Origin: Acidobacteriota bacterium
GTDB taxonomy: Bacteria; Acidobacteriota; Blastocatellia; Pyrinomonadales; Pyrinomonadaceae
NCBI GenBank assembly: GCA_003385635.1
Contig: QQUY01000001.1
Location: 1,589,001 to 1,653,000, forward strand
Direction: 5' to 3'
Length of the DNA stretch: 64,000 bases
Numbering within the stretch: the first letter of the stretch is position 1; each line of letters starts with the position of its first letter. Of the stretch, positions 50,890-58,692 are shown in pieces. A model generated the notes under the pieces. The model did not search any database. It was not told the origin of the DNA and saw nothing but the letters and a program-made list of their open reading frames with translations. Position numbers and translations under genes: made by a program.

Positions 50890-51447
50890 TCAGCAGCTCT
50901 TGTCCCCGTCCTTGTTCTTAAGGCGTATGTGAAAGTGATTCAGGTGCATTGCACCGGGATCGTGCTCGATCACATTCGAATGCCCGTACTCTGTCTCTTT
51001 TGTTTTCAGATAGCTGACCAGATCGTCGCCTCCGATAAGCACTTTTTCGAGGTCCTGCTTTCCAATTTTGAGGATCAACCTGCCCAGCTCCTTCGTCCGC
51101 GCGAGGTCGTAGTTGGTCGAACCGTAAAAGGACTTCGAGGTAGGAGTTCCGTCTTTCGAGATCACGTAAATATCGACGTCAACACCGCACCTGTGGGATA
51201 CGTGCCCGCCGACCCTGGGGACTTTCCAACGCGGAGGAGATCCCCCTTCAACGCTGATATCTCCTAGCGGTATCTGGGAGTAGTTGCCGCTCTCGTCGAT
51301 CTGCCAGTAGATATCGCTGTCCCACGCCCTGCCCAACTGCACCAAGAAATCGATCATCCATCGCTTTCCCCATTGCATCCCCGTCCTTACCTTGTAGAAA
51401 GCCGAATGGTCGGGCATTCGAAAGAAGTTTCCAGACTGTTGATACAT
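50890..51447 (-). CDS. MepA-like penicillin-insensitive murein endopeptidase
   Basis: 185-aa zinc peptidase resembling MepA/LAS enzymes that cut D-Ala-mDAP cross-links in peptidoglycan. Metal-site motifs are visible: VSHRCGVDVDIYVIS (His and Asp ligands) and MHLNHFHIRLKNKD near the C-terminus (HxxHFH). FFRMPDHSAFYKVRTGMQWG and WMIDFLVQLGRAW match the N-terminal part of the mature family. E. coli MepA is about 274 aa with a signal peptide; here the frame upstream of the ATG meets a stop after 13 more codons without a start, so the protein lacks any export signal. Either it is a cytosolic or phage-like variant, or the 5' end has been lost. GGGAG lies about 15 nt upstream of the ATG, a poor spacing. 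Confidence 0.8.
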   Translation of the reverse strand: MYQQSGNFFRMPDHSAFYKVRTGMQWGKRWMIDFLVQLGRAWDSDIYWQIDESGNYSQIPLGDISVEGGSPPRWKVPRVGGHVSHRCGVDVDIYVISKDGTPTSKSFYGSTNYDLARTKELGRLILKIGKQDLEKVLIGGDDLVSYLKTKETEYGHSNVIEHDPGAMHLNHFHIRLKNKDGDKSC

Positions 51448-51588
51448 AGCTGTTGGCCACTCCCGTCCAATTTCATTCCCTATTCACGCTCTTGCACCTG
51501 AAAATCGTACATCAGGATAGGCCGCCGGCGAAGCTATCTTTAGGATAAGCAAACTTGCGGCCCCCTTTAGAGATTCCATCTAGATCTA

Positions 51589-51616
51589 TTGACAGACCCC
51601 TGTTCAGGTGTAGAAT
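51589..51616 (+). promoter_or_regulatory. Sigma-70-type promoter of the tRNA-Gly gene
   Basis: TTGACA at 51589-51594 and TAGAAT at 51611-51616, separated by 16 nt, sit directly before the tRNA gene. A start about 7 nt after the -10 box would fall at 51622-51624, two to four bases before the mature tRNA 5' end. This is the best matching housekeeping promoter seen in the window. Confidence 0.85.
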
Positions 51617-51625
51617 TGCCGTTGC

Positions 51626-51701
51626 GCGGGAATAGCTCAGCTGGTAGAGCGCAACCTTCCCAAGGTTGAAGCCGCGGGTTCGAGTCCCGTTTCCCGCTCC
51701 A
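51626..51701 (+). tRNA. tRNA-Gly (anticodon CCC)
   Basis: 76-nt cloverleaf read by eye. Acceptor GCGGGAA (51626-51632) pairs with TTCCCGC (51691-51697). D stem GCTC/GAGC with AGCTGGTA loop; anticodon stem CAACC/GGTTG around loop TTCCCAA, giving anticodon CCC; T arm GCGGG-TTCGAGT-CCCGT. Discriminator T is followed by an encoded CCA (51699-51701). It reads GGG glycine codons. A T7 run lies about 30 nt downstream (near 51731) without a clear hairpin. The gene is solitary and has its own promoter. Such isolated tRNA genes are common integration sites, but no integrase or att-like direct repeat was noticed nearby. Confidence 0.95.
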
Positions 51702-52259
51702 TACTTCTTTCTAGAGATCTTCTTTCCGTTTTTTTAGCAAAAGCTCAGCTCCAGGCATCCTCTATTCGGATCGCCGAAAAAGACCCCATCCACCCCCGCG
51801 GGAGACGTTCAACTCCTGCTGATTATTTCCCCTATTTGCAAACCCGGTAACTTTCCAGGGACTCGCTCACAGGTTCTTTCAAGAAGCGTCCACAAAACAG
51901 AATTGTGAGATCTGCATGAGGTAGTGGCCGCAAGCTCGAACGATCGTCTTCGAGGACCGAGCCTCAAGCGCAATAGCGATCACTGACGACGTTTATGCAG
52001 CGGTTCTTCTCACCGACTACGTTTCTTTGTTTCCGGCAGTCCGCTTGCATTAAAGCCGGTCGCCAAATGCACCTCCGAGAAAGCGGCCTTCTTGCCATTT
52101 CTGTATTGTTGCCGGACATCTCACGTACGGTATGACGACACCTCTCCCTTTTCGGACCTCACAGTTCATATACTCTAACCCGATGTACAACAGTCTTTTA
52201 ACAACATCGTATTATTGGGAACAGCCGTTGCTTCCTAACAGAAAGGAGGTTTATATCTA
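51702..52259. other. 558-bp region downstream of the tRNA
   Basis: No gene recognised between the tRNA and the secreted kinase-like protein. The end of the region carries an excellent Shine-Dalgarno, AAAGGAGG at 52242-52249, 10 nt before the next start. The rest shows no long frame with protein-like composition, no tRNA fragment and no obvious repeat; the promoter of the gene at 52260 presumably lies here. Confidence 0.5.
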
Positions 52260-53174
52260 ATGAATATACAAATGATACGTACAGCTACGGCGTTTATTGT
52301 CCTGCTGCTTCCCGTCATGGTGCTCGCACAGCCCGATAAGGCTCCGGCCAAGCCATTCATGTGGCAGGAAGTCGATACTCCTTCCCGCGACCTGTTTTAC
52401 GGCCCTGGCGGAAAAGAGATGGTCCCGGATGTCAGCAAGGTGAAGGTCATCGAGAAGGAAACAGGAGGGAGTTCGTTAAAGTACCGGATCACAGACGCGA
52501 ACGGCCGTGAATGGGTAGCAAAGATAGACAAAGAAAGTCAGCCTGAAACAGTAGCGGTCCGCCTGCTCTACGGGCTCGGATATACGACCGAGATCAATTA
52601 TCTAGTTCCGGAGATCACCATCCCGGGCAAAGGTACATATCAGAATGTGAGGCTTGAGGCGAGACCCGAGGCTGTTGATCGCGGCGATCGATGGGACTGG
52701 GAAGAAAACCCGTTTGCCGGTACTCCTGAGCTTGGCGGACTAAAGATCATGATGGTGATGCTAGGAAATTGGGACACGAAAAATGGCAATAACATCATCC
52801 TTCACAAAAACGGTGTCGCTCACTATGCCGTCAGCGATCTCGGAGCCGGAATGGGCTCGCTCGGATCGAACAGTCTGCCGATCATCTGGAGGATCGGGAG
52901 AAGCGTGAACGATCCGGAAGATTATGCCGAATCTACTTTCATAAAGGAGGTTGAGGACGGAATGATCGAGTTCGATTTTGGCGGATTCAATCACGATACG
53001 TTCAAAGAAGCTCCTGTAGAACACGGCCGTTGGCTTGCAAACAGGCTTCTTAAGCTCACCGACAAACAAATAGATGATGCTCTGCGGGCGGCGAACTATG
53101 AGGCCTCGGACGCGTCAATTCTAAAAACAGCGATCAAGCAGAGGATACAAGAACTTGACAGGCATACGCGATAA
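52260..53174 (+). CDS. Secreted protein with atypical kinase-like motifs
   Basis: 304-aa exported protein: signal peptide residues 1-23 (TAFIVLLLPVMVLA, cleavage before QPDK). The mature part shows an order of residues like HipA/FAM20/PI4K-type atypical kinases: Lys88 in NGREWVAKIDKE, Glu96 in QPETVAVRLLYGLG, a catalytic-loop-like GNWDTKNGNNIIL (Asp172, Asn177/178) and a metal-site-like YAVSDLGAGMGS (Asp193). Whether it phosphorylates anything is unproven; the fold call is my inference. AAAGGAGG 10 nt upstream of the ATG gives strong translation. It is followed 19 nt later by a DUF4956 membrane protein gene; DUF4956 proteins often neighbour CotH-type kinases and polyphosphate polymerases, supporting the kinase idea. 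Confidence 0.65.
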   Translation: MNIQMIRTATAFIVLLLPVMVLAQPDKAPAKPFMWQEVDTPSRDLFYGPGGKEMVPDVSKVKVIEKETGGSSLKYRITDANGREWVAKIDKESQPETVAVRLLYGLGYTTEINYLVPEITIPGKGTYQNVRLEARPEAVDRGDRWDWEENPFAGTPELGGLKIMMVMLGNWDTKNGNNIILHKNGVAHYAVSDLGAGMGSLGSNSLPIIWRIGRSVNDPEDYAESTFIKEVEDGMIEFDFGGFNHDTFKEAPVEHGRWLANRLLKLTDKQIDDALRAANYEASDASILKTAIKQRIQELDRHTR

Positions 53175-53193
53175 GCATCGATCCAGGCGATTG

Positions 53194-54057
53194 ATGTCCA
53201 GAGGGATCTTCTTTGGCGTTCTTTACGGCGCGGTCGTGATGGTCCTTCTGGCGTTTGCCGTCGCGCATCTGATGCACATCAACACGGCAAACCATACGGA
53301 GGTCGCCTCTACCTCAACCGACAGCGTTGCAACGGGTACAAGAGTGGAAACGCCCGGGATCACCGAGATCCTTTTTGGTGAGACAGTGGTGAATTCGAAT
53401 TCGTGGCAAGCTACGCCCGGCGACATCATCTTCCGGTTCTTTGTCGCTCTTATCCTGTCGTCTCTGCTCGTCTTCCGACCGAGGAGATACGTAAGCGGGT
53501 TCGTGCGCAGCCTCCACGTAGCCGAAACACAGATCCTGTTGTCGATCGTCGCGGCGGGTCTGATGCTTGTGGTTGGCGACAGCGCCGCAAGGGCATTCGC
53601 TATCTTTGCGGCAGTTGCGCTGGTAAGGTTCAGAACTAACATACGCGATCCTAAAGAGATCACCGTTCTGTTGATCTGTATGGCTCTCGGCCTTGCGGCG
53701 GGAGTCGGCAGATGGGACCTCGGAGTCATACTGTGCGTTTTCGCCTTGATAGTTCTTTGGTTCCTCGAAAGAAGCGAACCGGAATTGGTAGTGCGGCCAA
53801 TGGAACTTCGCCTGAAGACGCACGATGCGGACGGCACAAGAACGGCAGTTGAGGAAATCCTTGAGGAACAGGATATGGAGTCGGAGCTTCTAAGACTCAA
53901 CGAATCGGACGATTCTCTGAGTTCGATCGTATACCGGGTCCAGCTCAAGATCGCCATCTCTACAGACGAGTTCAGTGAAGAGATAATGAAGCGCGTCGGA
54001 GACTCGGTTGAAGCAATTCGCTGGAAAAGCGCAAAGAAGCAGAAGGGTATCTATTAG
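53194..54057 (+). CDS. DUF4956 membrane protein
   Basis: 287-aa inner-membrane protein. One N-terminal TM (FFGVLYGAVVMVLLAFAVAH), a periplasmic stretch of about 60 residues, then four hydrophobic segments containing the DUF4956 hallmark: ARAFAIFAAVALVRFRTNIR followed by DPKEITVLLICMALGLAAGV, and a C-terminal cytosolic alpha/beta domain (VEEILEEQDMESELLRLNES). Function of the family is unknown; it commonly sits with VTC-type polyphosphate polymerases and CotH kinases. The frame opens with a TTG inside the upstream gene (53155); the ATG at 53194 with an AGG 9 nt upstream is preferred, 19 nt after the kinase-like gene stop, so the two form an operon. A strong terminator follows. Confidence 0.85.
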   Translation: MSRGIFFGVLYGAVVMVLLAFAVAHLMHINTANHTEVASTSTDSVATGTRVETPGITEILFGETVVNSNSWQATPGDIIFRFFVALILSSLLVFRPRRYVSGFVRSLHVAETQILLSIVAAGLMLVVGDSAARAFAIFAAVALVRFRTNIRDPKEITVLLICMALGLAAGVGRWDLGVILCVFALIVLWFLERSEPELVVRPMELRLKTHDADGTRTAVEEILEEQDMESELLRLNESDDSLSSIVYRVQLKIAISTDEFSEEIMKRVGDSVEAIRWKSAKKQKGIY

Positions 54058-54070
54058 CAACGAAGAAAGA

Positions 54071-54100
54071 CCCGGACCGTTTACGGACCGGGCCTTTTTT
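54071..54100 (+). terminator. Bidirectional intrinsic terminator
   Basis: CCCGGACCG (54071-54079), loop TTTA, CGGACCGGG (54084-54092), one A-A mismatch in the stem, then CC and six T (54095-54100). On the opposite strand the A-rich 5' flank (GAAGAAAGA before the stem) supplies a partial U-tract, so it can serve both the DUF4956 gene and the convergent phosphatase gene. Confidence 0.88.
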
Positions 54101-54116
54101 CTTTCTAGTTGCCTTT

Positions 54117-54719
54117 CTAATTGTTTGCGACTGCCTCGATGGCTTGCTTTGCCGGAGGAGCGTCCCGAAGGCCCATCTCTTCAGCATAGTCCTTTACATA
54201 GCTCTTGATAGGCTTGTAGAACCAAAGAAATGTGTAGAAGTTGAAATCCTTCATCTCACTATAGACCTGATCGTAATTCCAGTTGTACTTGGTGAACCGG
54301 TAAACGGCACCGATAGCTCCTGTGCGGTGCTTGCCGCCTCGGCAATGAACAAAGAACTTTCCAGTGTCGGGATCGTCGACCACCCTAAGAAACTCGACGT
54401 CGACTCCTTCGTCCGGATACTTTTTATCGCTCATCGGGATGTGTACGTACCTCATACCAAGCGACTCAACCGTTTCCTTTTCGAATTCTTTCGGGTCGTT
54501 CCTGAGATTTATGACGGTGGTGATCCCCATATCGGCAAGAGCCTGGAACTCTTCCCGTTCGGGCTGGCCTCCCCTGTAAAAACGATCATCCATCTGGCCA
54601 AAATTCTTGATCGATACATTCGGAAAATCTTCCTTTGTTTTGGTCTGTGCTAACGCTGAGGAGAAACCGACAACGATCGCTACTGCGGCCACAAGGCTCT
54701 TCAAAAGTGACTTCTTCAT
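54117..54719 (-). CDS. Secreted dual-specificity/tyrosine phosphatase-like protein
   Basis: 200-aa cysteine-based phosphatase with a signal peptide (residues 1-24, AAVAIVVGFSSALA before QTK), so it acts in the periplasm or outside. The catalytic loop is VHCRGGKHRTGAIG: Cys126 and Arg132 form the CX5R signature. Upstream, FYRGGQPEREEFQALADMGI and TTVINLRND are characteristic of DSP/PTP-like bacterial phosphatases (the RGGQP...GI.TVINLR pattern). ATG at 54719 begins MKKSLLKSLV. It converges on the kinase-like/DUF4956 operon with a shared terminator; a periplasmic kinase-phosphatase pair is an attractive but untested reading. Substrate could be a phosphoprotein, phosphoinositide or phosphorylated sugar. 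Confidence 0.88.
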   Translation of the reverse strand: MKKSLLKSLVAAVAIVVGFSSALAQTKTKEDFPNVSIKNFGQMDDRFYRGGQPEREEFQALADMGITTVINLRNDPKEFEKETVESLGMRYVHIPMSDKKYPDEGVDVEFLRVVDDPDTGKFFVHCRGGKHRTGAIGAVYRFTKYNWNYDQVYSEMKDFNFYTFLWFYKPIKSYVKDYAEEMGLRDAPPAKQAIEAVANN

Positions 54720-54982
54720 AATTCTGTTTAAGGGCTGTAAAGTGCTTCAGCCAATTAGTTTTATACGTTGTTCTTGAAAAGTGGGACAGACTCAAGTCTA
54801 GTGACGCTGCAGACTCTAACTGAGTTGCAACCGTATCGATGGTACGGTCTGAAAGGGCTTCGCTCAACACCATAGATCACGGCCGCGCTGCGCAACCGTT
54901 GCATCCCGACGACGCATCATTTGAACTGTCGATCTCCTTTCGACGATCCCGGAACGAAAACCAGAAGGATTTGGAGTCAATC

Positions 54983-56584
54983 ATGAAGATTCCCGCTTCA
55001 TCAACGATCCTGACCGCGGCCCTGTTTTTTACGGCCTTTACAACGGTCATCGCCCAGCCACCGGAACCAGATCAGAAGAATCGCACTCAAGTGCAGGAAG
55101 CTGACAAAGTCTACGATGACTGGATCTCAGAGGATGTCGCGTATATCGCGTCGAAGGCTGAAAAGGAAGCCTACAAGAAACTTGCGACCCGCGAAGAAAA
55201 AGAAAATTTCATCGCCTGGTTCTGGCACATACGCGATCCGAACCCCGACACGGAGGAGAACGAATACCGGGAGGAGTTCTACGAGCGAATTGCCTATGCG
55301 AACGAACACTTCGCTTCAGGCATACCCGGTTGGAAGACTGACCGCGGAAGAATATACATTACGTGGGGAAAGCCAGACAGTGTTGAGTCGCGACCAATGG
55401 GCGGAGCTTACAACCGGCCCTCGTGGGAAGGAGGTGGAACGACCTCCACTTATCCCTTTGAAGTCTGGTTTTACAGAAACAAGGACGGCTTGGGAACCGG
55501 GATCGAATTCGAGTTTGTGGACAGATCCGGAACGGGTGAGTACAGACTAAGCATAAATCCGAATGACAAAGACGCCCTTCTTCACATCCCCGGCGCCGGA
55601 CAGACCACCAACGAACTGCTGGGCATAGAGCGGCGGTCGGACCGGATCGCGGGGATCGGCCGAAACTCGTTTATGCGCGAGCAGGATTCGCCGTTTATCA
55701 AGCTTGAGAACATTCAGAAGGGTTTAAGCCCTCCGCCCGTTCGGAATTCATCTCCGGGCAGTACCGTAAGCGAATCCCCCGTGATCGATAACAATCCGCT
55801 GGAGTTCGATATGAGGATCGATCTCTTTCGCCAGGGCGACAGCCAGGTGGTCGCTACCTTCACGGTCGTGGCGGACAATACCGAATTGGCATTTGTCGAC
55901 AGGGGCGGAGTCAGGACCGCACGCCTTAACATTCTCGGACACATAACTTCCGTGACTAGCCGGACGGCAGGAAGTTTTCAGGACTCTGTCGTCGCTACGG
56001 AGGTCTCAGGCGACCCTGTGGCCAATGGAAACCGCAAATCCGTTTATCAAACCGCGCGTACACTCACTCCCGGACGCTACAAGGTTCGCGTCAACCTTAC
56101 CGATATCGAATCCGGAAGCAAGGGCGTCCGGGAGATCGGATTTGAAGTGCCGGATTACTCGACGAACGAGCTTTCGACGTCAACCCTCGTCCTCGCCTCT
56201 ACTCTCCGGGAAGCGGAGTTTTCCGAAACCGGCTCAAGGTTCGTGATCGGCGGAAAGAAGGTAATTCCGAATCTCACAGGAATTTTCAAGAAGGGCCGGG
56301 ACATCGGCGTTTATATGCAGGTCTACAATGCGGCGATCGACCAGACCACGTTGAAGCCCTCAGTCGACGTCGTCTACTCGATCTCAAAGGACGGACGTGA
56401 AATCCTGCGGCTTGAGGAAGACTGGCAGGGACTGAGCGAATCCGCGGCCCGGATCACTCTCGCGAGACTGATCCCTACTTCCGGTCTTGATCCCGGCTTG
56501 TACCAGATTAAGTTGGCGGTGACCGACCGGACGAGCAATAAACCCGGATTGGCGCATTCGGCCGAATTCACAGTGATCGAGTGA
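54983..56584 (+). CDS. GWxTD-domain secreted protein
   Basis: 533-aa exported protein of the GWxTD family, common in Acidobacteriota and relatives and of unknown function. Signal peptide 1-24 (ILTAALFFTAFTTVIA before QPPEP). The N-terminal domain carries YDDWISEDVAYIASKAEKEA, FIAWFWHIRDPNPDTEENEY and the name-giving GWKTDRGRIYITWGKPDSVE near residue 125, then FEVWFYRNKDGLGTGIEFEF. The C-terminal 280 residues form beta-sandwich-like repeats (LFRQGDSQVVATFTVVADNT; YKVRVNLTDIESGSKGVREI). A longer frame starts at 54839, but the ATG at 54983 has GGAG 7 nt upstream and begins the signal peptide, so I use it. Monocistronic, with its own terminator. Confidence 0.9.
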   Translation: MKIPASSTILTAALFFTAFTTVIAQPPEPDQKNRTQVQEADKVYDDWISEDVAYIASKAEKEAYKKLATREEKENFIAWFWHIRDPNPDTEENEYREEFYERIAYANEHFASGIPGWKTDRGRIYITWGKPDSVESRPMGGAYNRPSWEGGGTTSTYPFEVWFYRNKDGLGTGIEFEFVDRSGTGEYRLSINPNDKDALLHIPGAGQTTNELLGIERRSDRIAGIGRNSFMREQDSPFIKLENIQKGLSPPPVRNSSPGSTVSESPVIDNNPLEFDMRIDLFRQGDSQVVATFTVVADNTELAFVDRGGVRTARLNILGHITSVTSRTAGSFQDSVVATEVSGDPVANGNRKSVYQTARTLTPGRYKVRVNLTDIESGSKGVREIGFEVPDYSTNELSTSTLVLASTLREAEFSETGSRFVIGGKKVIPNLTGIFKKGRDIGVYMQVYNAAIDQTTLKPSVDVVYSISKDGREILRLEEDWQGLSESAARITLARLIPTSGLDPGLYQIKLAVTDRTSNKPGLAHSAEFTVIE

Positions 56585-56606
56585 CGGGTTCCTTTTTGAT
56601 CGAACG

Positions 56607-56641
56607 CCGCCCGGGACCTTGTCCCCGGCGGTTTTCTTTTT
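56607..56641 (+). terminator. Intrinsic terminator after the GWxTD gene
   Basis: CCGCCCGGGAC, loop CTT, GTCCCCGGCGG (56607-56631) form an 11-position stem with one C-C mismatch, followed by TTTTCTTTTT. It begins 23 nt after the stop codon. Confidence 0.88.
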
Positions 56642-56777
56642 GTCGTCCGGACATTATTGAATGTCCTTTCATGATCACTAACGCCCATTCTAGCGGTTTG
56701 TTTTGTACGCAAGCTAAAAAGGTGGTAGATTCGCGCTACCGCTTTTCAACTCCACCGTTTTCAGGTCAGATTTACGT

Positions 56778-58277
56778 ATGAATATCAGAATCAGCCATTC
56801 GCTCGCTATCTTTGTCCTTCTGTTTTTTACTCTTAGTGCCATTGCACAAACAGGTTCCGGCGAGCGCTACCAAAGGGTCGTGATCCGCAATGCGATCGTC
56901 ATCGACGGAAACGGGACCCCTGCGTCGGGACCCAAGGACATTGTCATCGAGAACGACCGTATCGCTGAGATCGTTAACATCGACCCGGTGGCGGTAAAGG
57001 AAGGGCGGGCAAGACGCCCCGCCAAAGGAGATTTTGAGATCGATGCGGAAGGCAAATACGTGATGCCGGGACTGATAAATCTTCACGGCCACACCCACGA
57101 CGGCAGAGGCGGCAAGTCAATGCCGGTGGAGTATTGCCAGAAGCTTTGGCTTGCCCACGGCATCACTACCATCAGGGATGTGGGTTCGTATTCGAAAACC
57201 CTTGAATGGCGCGACAAGTCGGCGAATAATGAGATCGCCTCGCCCAGGATCGTGGCTTATGGCGTTTTCAACAACGGAGAATCGACAAAGAACGTAGAAG
57301 CAGCTCGTGAGAGGGTCCGTCAATTAAAGCGTGAAGGGTATGAGGGTATGAAGCTCTTTGGCGTGGACCGGGACATTATGGCCGCGCTTATGGATGAGGC
57401 CAAAAAGCAAGGCTTGCGCGTTGCTCATCACACGGGCGTAGAGGAAACGAATACTTGGGACGACATTCGGTTCGGCACCTCTAGTATTGAACACTGGTAC
57501 GGAATTCCGGAAGCGGCAATTCCGAATGGCCGACAGAACTATCCCGCGGACTATAACTACAACGACGAGGTAGACCGTTTCCGGTATGCGGGCAGGCTTT
57601 GGCGCGAAGCAGACTGGGACCGGCTTATGAAGGTATTCGACGCCATGATCGAAGCCGACGTCGCGTGGAATCCGACATTAAACATTTACGAGGCCTCGCG
57701 CGACCTTCAGAGGGCGCAGAACCAGCCGCACTACGCGGAATACTTGCATCCCGTTTTGGCGGAGTTCTTTATTCCCAATCCCGCAAATCACGGATCGTAT
57801 TTTATCGGCTGGACTTCGACCGATGAGGTCTTCTGGAAAGAGAATTACCGTATATGGATGAAGGCGCTGAGGGAATTCGAAAAGCGGGGCGGTACGATCG
57901 GTGCGGGCGAGGACGCGGGATTCATCTATCAGGTGTATGGGTTCGGCTTAATACGCGAGCTCGAACTCCATCAGGAAGCAGGTTTCCATCCGCTGATGGT
58001 GATCAAGCACGCTACCGGGAACAATGCAAAGATAATGGGCAAGGAAGACGAGCTTGGAAGGATCCGTGTTGGGTTCAAGGCGGACATCCTGGTCGTCAAC
58101 GGCAATCCGCTTGAGGACCTTAAGGTGCTCTACGCTACCGGGACCGAAGAGATCGTCGACGGAGAAGCTCGCAAGACAGGCGGCGTTGAATGGACTGTAA
58201 AAGACGGCATCCCGTTCCACGCCCCGACAATGGCCGCCGAGGTCAGAAAGATCGTCGCGGATGCGAAGGCTCAGTGA
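56778..58277 (+). CDS. Secreted amidohydrolase-family metallohydrolase
   Basis: 499-aa amidohydrolase with signal peptide (residues 1-23, before QTGSG). Metal-site motifs: GLINLHGHTHDG (His103 and His105), MKLFG (the position often holding a carboxylated Lys), GLRVAHHTG (third His region) and TIGAGEDAG (Asp). The end GFKADILVVNGNPLEDLKVL is the standard beta-sandwich closing strand. Related enzymes hydrolyse dipeptides, imidazolones or other cyclic amides; substrate cannot be assigned. There is an unusually long central insert (about 255-345) containing NYPADYNYNDEVDRFRYAGR. ATG at 56778, after a 136-nt gap from the terminator. It is one of three secreted hydrolase genes here and suggests peptide scavenging. 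Confidence 0.88.
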   Translation: MNIRISHSLAIFVLLFFTLSAIAQTGSGERYQRVVIRNAIVIDGNGTPASGPKDIVIENDRIAEIVNIDPVAVKEGRARRPAKGDFEIDAEGKYVMPGLINLHGHTHDGRGGKSMPVEYCQKLWLAHGITTIRDVGSYSKTLEWRDKSANNEIASPRIVAYGVFNNGESTKNVEAARERVRQLKREGYEGMKLFGVDRDIMAALMDEAKKQGLRVAHHTGVEETNTWDDIRFGTSSIEHWYGIPEAAIPNGRQNYPADYNYNDEVDRFRYAGRLWREADWDRLMKVFDAMIEADVAWNPTLNIYEASRDLQRAQNQPHYAEYLHPVLAEFFIPNPANHGSYFIGWTSTDEVFWKENYRIWMKALREFEKRGGTIGAGEDAGFIYQVYGFGLIRELELHQEAGFHPLMVIKHATGNNAKIMGKEDELGRIRVGFKADILVVNGNPLEDLKVLYATGTEEIVDGEARKTGGVEWTVKDGIPFHAPTMAAEVRKIVADAKAQ

Positions 58278-58284
58278 GGTCTGT

Positions 58285-58370
58285 GAGTTGACTGAGTTGG
58301 CGGAGTTTGCTGAGCTGGTCGAGTTTGGTGAGTTGGCGGAGTTTGGTGAGTTGGCGGAGTTTGGTGAGTT
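58285..58370 (+). repeat. 18-bp tandem repeat (about 4.8 copies)
   Basis: Consensus GAGTTTGGTGAGTTGGCG. Copies at 58321-58338 and 58339-58356 are identical, the fifth (58357-58370) is partial, and two upstream copies (58285-58302, 58303-58320) are diverged. Each unit is itself two 9-mers of the form GAGTTNGGN. The array begins 8 bp after the amidohydrolase stop codon. The reverse complement of the 9-mer (AACTC...) forms the array at 58627-58692 and another at 63132-63165. Confidence 0.9.
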
Positions 58371-58692
58371 CTTGAGTCGCGCAGCGACAGCATGCTTTTA
58401 GCCGTGGACAAGCCCGCAGGGCGCAGTCCACGGTGCGGTTTGCTGTTGAATAGAGCATCGCGTAGCGATTGCGTGATTTGTGCCTTGATTCACCAGCAAT
58501 CATCGATCCTGCCCGCATGCCGCCGCTACGCGGCGAGATCGAATATTCAACTCCCCTCCCGTGGGTTTCGCTTCGCTTCACCCACGGCTAAAGGCAGATC
58601 GTCGTTCCGCGGCCTGAAAACTCTTCTAACTCGGTAAACTAAGTCAACTCTCCGAACTCCGGCAACTCATTCAACTCAGCCAAGTCGGAAAA
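58371..58692. repeat. Composite palindromic repeat element with inverted 9-mer array
   Basis: Intergenic mosaic with no gene. It holds two strong palindromes, CCGTGGAC/GTCCACGG (58402-58409 with 58426-58433) and CCGTGGGT/ACCCACGG (58559-58566 with 58580-58587), the second with a TTCGCTTCGCTTC loop. There are also small ATCGC-GTA-GCGAT and CGCCGC/GCGGCG hairpins. The right end (58627-58692) is an array of roughly 9-nt AACTC-type units in opposite orientation to the 18-bp array on the left, so the whole block 58285-58692 is flanked by inverted repeats. REP/MITE-like by appearance. Confidence 0.7.

Noticed and set aside
58285..58370. CRISPR array
   Set aside because: Units are contiguous 18-mers with no spacers and no cas genes nearby; it is a simple tandem repeat.
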